From: SIG440 sp045645805
Lineage (GTDB): Bacteria; Bacillota; Clostridia; Monoglobales; Monoglobaceae
Assembly: GCA_045645805.1 (NCBI GenBank)
Contig: JAZRJL010000013.1
Span: 1 to 64,000, forward strand
Length of the DNA stretch: 64,000 nt
Reading direction: 5' to 3'
Program-made: the position numbers and the translations under genes
The notes under the pieces: generated by a model
What the model was told of the DNA's origin: nothing
Database searches by the model: none
The model's input: the letters and a program-made list of their open reading frames with translations, nothing else
In this document: positions 58,407 to 64,000 of the stretch, in pieces
How positions within the stretch are numbered: position 1 is the stretch's first letter
How the letters are laid out: every line of letters starts with the position of its first letter

Positions 58407-59244
58407 TTATAAAATTTTTAAATAATGGGGGCTGTTATTAAGCTGTGCGAACGAGTCGCCGACAATATTCATTGCGGCGGCTCTACGCTCTGCAAAACTA
58501 TGGGCGTAATGCTTGCTTATAATTTCTATGGTATCGCCCGCAAGCGAAGCAACATTTACAACATCAAGACCATTTGAGATTAAAAGAGATACAAAGCTAT
58601 GACGTAAAGAGTGAGCATGGAGTTTTTGCGGTAATTCTTTATGTTGGTTTAGTATCTTTTTTATTGCTTTGTTCGGGACAGCCTTTTCCATTAGCCCGCC
58701 CGCCAAGCTAGGACATATAACGCCGTTTTTGTTCCAAGACTTTCCATGTTGATTTGCTTGTTCGTCTAATATATTTTTATGTTCTAATAATATATCTTTC
58801 AGTAACGGCGAAAGCGGTAATTTACGCCTTGACCTCTTTGTTTTCAAATCGGTTAATGCTAATCCATTAAATGTATCGCCTACATTTTTTTCAATGCTGA
58901 CAACATTTGAATTAAAGTCAACATCTACCCAACGCAACGCCCGAGCTTCCCCACTTCTCAAACCAAGCATTAACATCAATATCAACGAAACACGTATTGA
59001 ATTATCAATATTGATTTCGTTTAATGCGTTTAAAAATATTGGTATAGTTGTATTATCAAGGTATGGGGGTATATCCATTTCGCCAATGCGGGGCTTTGTC
59101 GCATTGGCAACAGGATTAGTAAGTAAAACGCCATTTTTAACGCAAGCTGTGAAAAGGGCTGACAGCGTGTAAGTGATTTTTGAAACATAAGAAGCCGACA
59201 GCGGTTTTATATCTTCTTTTTGGTCAAAGGCGAGACTATCCCAA
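58407..59244 (-). pseudogene. Tyrosine recombinase/integrase, N-terminally truncated at the IS256 junction
   Basis: The frame encodes the catalytic domain of a tyrosine integrase: Arg in GLRSGEARAL, His-x-x-Arg in HSLRHSFVSLL, and the Tyr in TIEIISKHYAHSF. The frame stays open beyond the internal ATG (59078) to about 59244, adding part of the core-binding domain (SASYVSKITYTLSALFTACV). It is cut exactly where the IS256-family left end begins, and the missing N-terminus is not present beyond the right end. It should be inactive, unless translated from the internal ATG as a domain fragment of 223 aa. Confidence 0.85.
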
Positions 59245-59315
59245 ATTTTGTGTAAAGTCTATACAAGACCTCCAAGATGATATATAATAAAAATATCATT
59301 TTGGAGGTTTTTAAT

Positions 59316-60563
59316 ATGCCTAAGTACAAATTAAGTCCCGAAGAACGGGCGGCAGAACAAGAAAGAAAAGAAAATTTGCGAAACATCATGAAAGGTCTTG
59401 ATGTAAAAAGTTTTGATGACCTTAAAGATGTATTCAAGCTCATGGTCGGAGAAATGCTCGAAAACAGTCTTGAAGGTGAACTTGACGATAAGCTCGGTTA
59501 CACCAAGTATGACTACCGTAACAAAGAAGGCGAAAATAGTCGTAATGGGTATTCTAAAAAAACTTTAAAGACAAGCTTTGGAGAAACAGAAATCAAAGTA
59601 CCCAGAGATCGCGATGGAGAATTTGAGCCGCAGCTTGTAAAGAAAAATCAAACTACGCTTACCGGAGACATTGAAGAAAAAATACTCTCTATGTATGCTA
59701 AAGGAATGACAACAAGCGATATTGAAACACATATACAGGATATATACGGATTAGAATGCTCTGATTCAACCATAAGCAGAATTATAGATAAAATTCTTCC
59801 TGTAGTCAGAGAATGGCAGTCAAGACCGCTTGAAGAAGTATATGCAGTAGTCTTTATGGATGCAATACACTTTCATGTACGAAGTGAAGGACAAATAGTT
59901 AAAAAAGCTGTCTACATAGCAATTGGTATCAATATGGACGGACTTAAAGAGGTTCTCGGTATGTGGGTAGGAGAAAACGAAAGTGCAAAGTTTTGGCTTT
60001 CTGTTATGAACGGCTTAAAGAATCGAGGATTGCAAGACATATTGATTGCTTGTGTTGATGGACTTACAGGCTTTCCTGCCGCCATTGAGGCAGTATATCC
60101 AAAGACAGAAATACAGCAGTGCATTATCCATCAAATACGCAATACAACAAGGTTTGTGTCATACAAGGATATTAAGGCACTTATGGCAGATTTAAAGAAA
60201 GTGTATGCAGCAATTGATGAACAGACTGCACTATCTGAACTTGAAAATTTTGATGAAAAATGGGGTAACAAATATCCTAAGATAGCGATATCGTGGCGTG
60301 ACAACTGGGCAAATTTATCGACATATTTCAAATATCCGCAAGAGGTCAGAACGCTGATTTACACCACAAATACTATTGAAGGCTTTAATCGTCAGCTTCG
60401 CAAAGTTACCAAAAACAAAGGTGTATTTCCAACGGACGACAGCCTGCTCAAGATGCTTTATCTTGCGATGATGGATATTACCAAGAAATGGACAGGTAAA
60501 CGCCGTGAATGGGGACAAATTCATTCACAGCTTGAGATTTTCTTTGCCGATAGATTAAGTTAA
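59316..60563 (+). CDS. IS256-family transposase (DDE mutator type)
   Basis: The 415-aa protein has mutator-type transposase signatures: the first Asp in VFMDAIHFHVR, the second in CVDGLTGFPAAI, followed by IQQCIIHQIRNT, and the Glu in NTIEGFNRQLRKVTKNKGVF. Length and frame are intact. The ATG at 59316 follows TTTGGAGGT; an earlier in-frame ATG (59277) lacks such a site. Confidence 0.95.
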   Translation: MPKYKLSPEERAAEQERKENLRNIMKGLDVKSFDDLKDVFKLMVGEMLENSLEGELDDKLGYTKYDYRNKEGENSRNGYSKKTLKTSFGETEIKVPRDRDGEFEPQLVKKNQTTLTGDIEEKILSMYAKGMTTSDIETHIQDIYGLECSDSTISRIIDKILPVVREWQSRPLEEVYAVVFMDAIHFHVRSEGQIVKKAVYIAIGINMDGLKEVLGMWVGENESAKFWLSVMNGLKNRGLQDILIACVDGLTGFPAAIEAVYPKTEIQQCIIHQIRNTTRFVSYKDIKALMADLKKVYAAIDEQTALSELENFDEKWGNKYPKIAISWRDNWANLSTYFKYPQEVRTLIYTTNTIEGFNRQLRKVTKNKGVFPTDDSLLKMLYLAMMDITKKWTGKRREWGQIHSQLEIFFADRLS

Positions 60564-60691
60564 TAGCATAAAATCCCAGGCAACTCAAGGGTAAAATTAA
60601 CGCCCTCGAAACGAGGGCGCCCTTGACATGCCTGTGCTTTTATGCTATATATGGACTAAGGGATGAAATCCCGAAATTTGGATTTCATCCC
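60563..60691. terminator. Two large hairpins at the 3' end of the IS element
   Basis: Hairpin 1 (60563-60648) is a nested stem: 11 bp (ATAGCATAAAA/TTTTATGCTAT), then CAGGCA/TGCCTG, CAAGGG/CCCTTG and CGCCCTCG/CGAGGGCG, tip loop AAA. Hairpin 2 (60660-60691) has a perfect 12-bp stem GGGATGAAATCC/GGATTTCATCCC. They follow the transposase stop at once and lie inside the right end of the IS. Confidence 0.75.
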
Positions 60692-60789
60692 TCAAAAATC
60701 ACTTAAATTATATTATCATTTTGGAGTTTACACAAAATCAGGGAAATACCCGTATTGAGAGAAGAGTCCTTGTTTATTTTTGAATGAAA

Positions 60790-61710
60790 TTATGTTGATA
60801 TTGTTTTTCTATATTGCAAAGGGGTACATCCTACATATTTGCGAAAATGAGTACCAAAGTGGCTTGGACTGCAAAAACCTGTCATTTCAGATATGTCCAC
60901 AATTCTTAAAGTTTGATTTTCTAAAAGAATAAGTGCCTGATGTATTCTGTACTGTATAAGAAACTCGTTTGGTGTGGTGTCAAGTATACAACGAAAACAT
61001 TTGCACAATTCACTTCGACTTGTCAATGCAGCCTTGGCTATTGAATCTAAAGAAATGTTTTTATCAAAATTTTCCTTTATAAATTGCAAGACTTTTTTTG
61101 TTCGTTCTTCATCTTTCTTTTTTGAAGCATATAATGTTGTTTTTGCATTGTATAATGATGTATTGTCTGCGTATTCGCAAAGCATAAGCCATATTTTTGA
61201 TAGCTGATTATATATCCTCAATTCGTAAAAACAAAACTTTTCATTTACAATGTTTATTATCCTCAATAACGAAGATTGCATTTGATTATTTATGGGATTA
61301 TCTGTATTAAAATAAGCATATTTCAAATGAGAATCGATAATAAATTCTATACAATTTTTATATAAATCATTATCAATACCGCCTGTTAATATATCGGGAC
61401 GCCACAAAAATGAATATAGCTTACCGAAATGTTTTTTGTCGGGTTTGATTTGATGAAGAATGCGGCTGTTAATAAATATTATATCGCCCGGGTGCATTGA
61501 TATTTTTTCGTTTTCAATCTGGCAAGTAAACTCACCCTCTTTAATAAAGGTTATTTGCACTTCATCGTGCCAATGCCAACAAATATATCCGTTTTGGAAA
61601 TCAGAAAAATCATCAAGATAAACGGCGAAGGGGAACTCTGCTGTTCCGTGGTTAGTTGTTTCCTTTAGCGACTTATCTACAATGGTTATGTTACTTGTAA
61701 TCTGTTCCAT
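60790..61710 (-). CDS. AraC-family transcriptional regulator (accessory region)
   Basis: The 306-aa protein has an N-terminal cupin (ICWHWHDEVQITFIKEGEFT, then MHPGDIIFINSRILHQI) and a C-terminal AraC DNA-binding domain (SLDSIAKAALTSRSELCKCF and RIVDISEMTGFCSPSHFGTHF). It is divergent from the MATE gene with about 130 bp between starts, so it probably controls that exporter. It is more AT-rich than the core genes. GGAGG precedes the ATG. Confidence 0.9.
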   Translation of the reverse strand: MEQITSNITIVDKSLKETTNHGTAEFPFAVYLDDFSDFQNGYICWHWHDEVQITFIKEGEFTCQIENEKISMHPGDIIFINSRILHQIKPDKKHFGKLYSFLWRPDILTGGIDNDLYKNCIEFIIDSHLKYAYFNTDNPINNQMQSSLLRIINIVNEKFCFYELRIYNQLSKIWLMLCEYADNTSLYNAKTTLYASKKKDEERTKKVLQFIKENFDKNISLDSIAKAALTSRSELCKCFRCILDTTPNEFLIQYRIHQALILLENQTLRIVDISEMTGFCSPSHFGTHFRKYVGCTPLQYRKTIST

Positions 61711-61762
61711 TTGTGCCTCCTGCGCTTTGATACGATTATGATATTTTTATATACTAAAATGT

Positions 61763-61791
61763 TTGATTTTAAAAAATAAATACAATATAAT
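61763..61791 (+). promoter_or_regulatory. Promoter of the MATE gene
   Basis: TTGATT (61763-61768), 17 bp, TATAAT (61786-61791), in the gap shared with the divergent araC gene. Confidence 0.82.
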
Positions 61792-61840
61792 TATACTTGA
61801 TAATAATAAAACTGTCAATAAAAAGCAAGGAGATAATGAG

Positions 61841-63199
61841 ATGAAACAAAATATAAATATGCTTGAGGGTTCGTTGTTAAAAAATATTTTTCTATATACA
61901 ATTCCAATTATACTGACAAGTGTATTACAACTTTTATTCAATGCAGCCGACCTTGCTGTTGTTGGTAGATATTGCGGAGAAATTTCGGTAGCAGCCGTTG
62001 GAAATGCAACTATTATAACCTTTTTTATTGTAAATCTTTTTGTTGGATTTTCTATAGGTTCGGGTGTTATAACAGCACAGGCGATAGGTGCAAAAGATGA
62101 AAAAGCACTTCATAAAATTGTACATACTTCTATGCCTGTATCAGTAATCTGCGGAATTGTAGTTACTTTTGTTGGGGTAGTCTTTTCTAAAAAGTTGTTA
62201 TTGTTGATGAACACCCCAGAAAGTGTATTGTACTTATCTGACATCTATGTTAAAGTTTACTTTTCTGGAGCAATCTTTATGCTCATATACAATTTTGGAG
62301 CATCCATTTTAAGAGCTGCCGGAGATACAAAAACACCTTTAATTTTTCTTGTTATTTCGGGGGTATTAAATGTAATACTCAATATTATTTTTGTAACACA
62401 GTTTAATTTGAATGTTTTAGGGGTTGCGTTGGCAACCACTATATCTCAAGCGGTGTCTGCTATTCTCGTTGTTCTTTTACTTATACGCAGGACAGATGGA
62501 TGCAGATTGATTTTATCCAAAATGAAGATATATAAATCACAGGTATTGGGTATTATCAGAATAGGTTTACCGGCAGGATTACAAAACGCTTTGTTTTCTA
62601 TATCAAATATAGTTATTCAATCATCTGTTAACGCATTTGGTGATGTGCTTATGGCAGGTAATGCAACAGCAGGAAATGTTGAGGGTTTTATATATGTTGC
62701 TCTTAATAGTTTTATGCAAACATCACTTAATTTTGTGGGACAGAATGTTGGTGCAAAACAATATAAGCGCGTAAAAAATGTTTTTACATTATGTATTATG
62801 AGTGTTTTTGCTGTTGGTATAGTTTTAACAACACTAATTAACATATTTGGTACATCTATACTTTCTATTTATATAACTGATTCATCGGAAGCAATTCAAT
62901 ATGGTCTAATTCGCTTGCGTTATGTTGGATACGCATATTGCATTGGTGGGATAGTTGATGTAATCAGCGGTGCGTTGAGGGGTATGGGAACATCTGTTTT
63001 ACCTATGCTTATATCAGTATTTGGAGTATGCGGTGTTCGTATAATGTGGATATATACAATTTTTCAAATACCGAGGTATCACACACCTCAATGCCTGTAT
63101 AGCTCATATGGAATATCGTATATAATAACATTTGTTGTAATGGTTATTTCATTTATATTTGTTTTTAGAAAAAAATCCAGAATAGATAGTTCTGTTTAA
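61841..63199 (+). CDS. MATE-family efflux transporter
   Basis: The 452-aa membrane protein has twelve hydrophobic segments in two similar halves and MATE signatures: FLYTIPIILTSVLQLLFNAA, DLAVVGRYCG, and GASILRAAGDTKTP in the first half with ISGALRGMGTSVLPM in the second. It would export drugs or metabolites by Na+ or H+ antiport. The ATG at 61841 follows AAGGAG; earlier in-frame ATG codons overlap the promoter. The base composition is AT-rich like the rest of this accessory segment. Confidence 0.93.
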   Translation: MKQNINMLEGSLLKNIFLYTIPIILTSVLQLLFNAADLAVVGRYCGEISVAAVGNATIITFFIVNLFVGFSIGSGVITAQAIGAKDEKALHKIVHTSMPVSVICGIVVTFVGVVFSKKLLLLMNTPESVLYLSDIYVKVYFSGAIFMLIYNFGASILRAAGDTKTPLIFLVISGVLNVILNIIFVTQFNLNVLGVALATTISQAVSAILVVLLLIRRTDGCRLILSKMKIYKSQVLGIIRIGLPAGLQNALFSISNIVIQSSVNAFGDVLMAGNATAGNVEGFIYVALNSFMQTSLNFVGQNVGAKQYKRVKNVFTLCIMSVFAVGIVLTTLINIFGTSILSIYITDSSEAIQYGLIRLRYVGYAYCIGGIVDVISGALRGMGTSVLPMLISVFGVCGVRIMWIYTIFQIPRYHTPQCLYSSYGISYIITFVVMVISFIFVFRKKSRIDSSV

Positions 63200-63742
63200 T
63201 GTTAAAAATGTGTTTGTGGAACGATAGAAGCCTATTTTAGGGGTTGAGAATATAAAACCCTTACCTTGCGAGTTTTAGCCTTTGAAAACCGCATAAAATG
63301 GGCATTTTTAGACCTCTATTGCGTGACATTTTGATAGGGTTACATACTGATTTGTTTCCATCATAAAATTTAATGTGCTATTTTCGGCAAAGCACTTGAA
63401 ATATTTGCTCGTTTATGGTATCATATTAAATGTCAAGAGGAAATATATGTGATACTTGGCGTGATACTATTTTGATACTAAAAAATTAAACAAAGCAAAA
63501 GAATATGGAGATTTGAGAGAAAAAATTTGAATATTTCCATAAAATACTAAACAAATTTGTTTAGTATTAGAAAAACTTTGCCGAGTGGTAATAAACATAG
63601 TTAGAAATCAAACACCGCCAAGGATATTTGTCTTTGACGGTGTTTTGTGTTTTAAAGAAGCAAAAATGAATAATTATACCATATTGACGTAAGAATATGT
63701 AATAAGTAGAGCTTTTTTAAATAAAAAACAGAATATTTTCTA
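63200..63742. other. Gene-free 540-bp stretch with repeats and an orphan promoter
   Basis: No credible ORF is visible. It contains a promoter-like TTGAAA-17-TATCAT (63396-63424) leading to a ribosome-site-like AAGAGGA and an ATG that is followed at once by TGA. TGATACT then occurs three times (63450, 63462, 63473). A perfect 26-bp palindrome lies at 63543-63568. A terminator-like stem (about 63610-63644, AAACACCG with CGGTGTTT) ends the stretch. It is probably the worn end of the accessory segment. Confidence 0.5.
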
Positions 63743-63771
63743 TTGACATCATAAAAATAATATGATAAAAT
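63743..63771 (+). promoter_or_regulatory. Promoter of the T-box transcript
   Basis: TTGACA (63743-63748), 17 bp, TAAAAT (63766-63771). A start near 63778 fits the beginning of Stem I. Confidence 0.8.
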
Positions 63772-63778
63772 TATTTTG

Positions 63779-64000
63779 CTATGATGGAGAGAGTACCAAA
63801 GGAGCATCATTTAAAGAGAGCCGTCGTCGGTGGAAATGCGGCATTGATACCTTTCGGGAAAAACACTCCGGAGCCTGCGGAAGAACGCCGAGTATTGTAT
63901 TGGTTATTAGAACCGCACGTTCATCGCGAAAAGATGTAATTGAGAGGGTTGATTTTTCAGCCAATTTGGGTGGTATCGCGGAAGATAACATTTCGTCCCA
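63779..64000 (+). promoter_or_regulatory. T-box leader, specifier AAC (Asn), cut by the window end
   Basis: Stem I carries the AGTA / GAAA loop-E pair, and the specifier loop reads GAAA-AAC-A-CTCC, putting AAC at 63862-63864, the asparagine codon. The T-box core is GGGTGGTATCGCGG (63968-63981), with TCGTCCCA at the window end. UGGU would pair with the tRNA acceptor end; U against the Asn discriminator G would be a wobble. The controlled gene lies outside the window, probably asnS or an asparagine synthetase or transporter. Confidence 0.9.

Larger units (their letters stand above)
59244..60739 (+). mobile_element. IS256-family insertion sequence, complete
   Basis: The left end (59245-59256, ATTTTGTGTAAA) is matched by its inverse at the right end (60727-60738), giving 12-bp identical terminal repeats with weaker similarity further in. 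The interval is about 1.5 kb and holds one transposase gene, as usual for the family. The 8-bp flanks differ (CTATCCCA on the left and AGGGAAAT on the right), so no target duplication remains. This suggests an adjacent deletion or recombination rather than a simple recent insertion. Confidence 0.87.

Noticed and set aside
58407..59078. Intact short integrase starting at 59078
   Set aside because: The frame continues upstream with core-binding-domain sequence to the IS border, so the ATG at 59078 is internal and the gene is truncated.
63779..63991. Minus-strand 70-aa frame at the window end
   Set aside because: It is antisense to the T-box leader, whose conserved elements fully explain the sequence.
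58200..64000. attL/attR pair based on repeat of the guaA 3' end
   Set aside because: I looked for GAATGGGAGTA and shorter GGGAGTAG copies downstream and found none in the window, so boundaries cannot be drawn.

Overview
The window reads as one stretch of a low-GC, Gram-positive anaerobe of the class Clostridia; a gut-type Oscillospirales/Eubacteriales lineage is my inference. Supporting points: sigma-A promoters with 17-bp spacers, strong GGAGG ribosome sites, many GTG and TTG starts, a meso-diaminopimelate-type MurE, a PASTA-domain class B PBP, clustered RNase Y and YmdB, a trimeric [FeFe]-hydrogenase of the electron-bifurcating type, and a T-box leader. No single sequence fixes the species.

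Layout. 0-4.3 kb: glycogen metabolism (end of glgD, glgA, glgP). 4.4-7.8 kb: an autoregulated GntR (YtrA-type) regulator with an ABC ATPase and permease. 7.9-9.6 kb, minus strand: AraC regulator, DtxR/MntR-type metalloregulator, small unknown protein. 9.8-13 kb: a long leader with strong secondary structure, then the yabM-mazG-yabO (rqcP) block. 13-19.3 kb: rny, ymdB, pgeF, an orphan substrate-binding lipoprotein and dinB. 19.35-28.9 kb: a hydrogenase locus. HydC, HydB and HydA are the catalytic trimer. They are intercalated with a HydS-like H-cluster protein, two DRTGG proteins, two stand-alone GHKL ATPases, a PHP phosphoesterase, a [2Fe-2S] protein and an FAD oxidoreductase. 29-45 kb: tRNA-Leu(CAA), a mosaic hairpin repeat, then the division and cell wall cluster mraZ-rsmH-ftsL-pbp-murE-murF-mraY-ftsW-murG-murA-divIB-DUF881-sbp-ftsZ. 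This cluster lacks murD, murC, murB and ftsA. 45-48.4 kb: secG, an unusual RNase R and an SDR. 48.5-51.2 kb, minus strand: CpXC protein, M23 peptidase, polysaccharide deacetylase. 51.4-58.2 kb: metA (minus, structured leader), OPT transporter with a PqqD-like protein, cysK, a CofE-like ligase and a GuaA that has only the synthetase half. 58.3-63.7 kb: an AT-rich accessory segment directly 3' of guaA with a decapitated tyrosine integrase, a complete IS256-family element, and a divergent AraC/MATE pair. The window ends inside a T-box leader whose specifier reads AAC (Asn).

How it fits together. The hydrogenase locus looks like a redox enzyme and its own sensing module packed together: HydABC would couple H2 to NAD(H) and ferredoxin, while HydS, the DRTGG proteins and the GHKL ATPases could report H2 or redox state. 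This is the best candidate for an under-described system. The second tier is a group of unassigned structured nucleic acids: the 9954-10233 leader RNA, the metA leader, the 133-bp glgP-distal element and the 29117-29297 hairpin mosaic. All homology statements come from motif recognition; no search was run.
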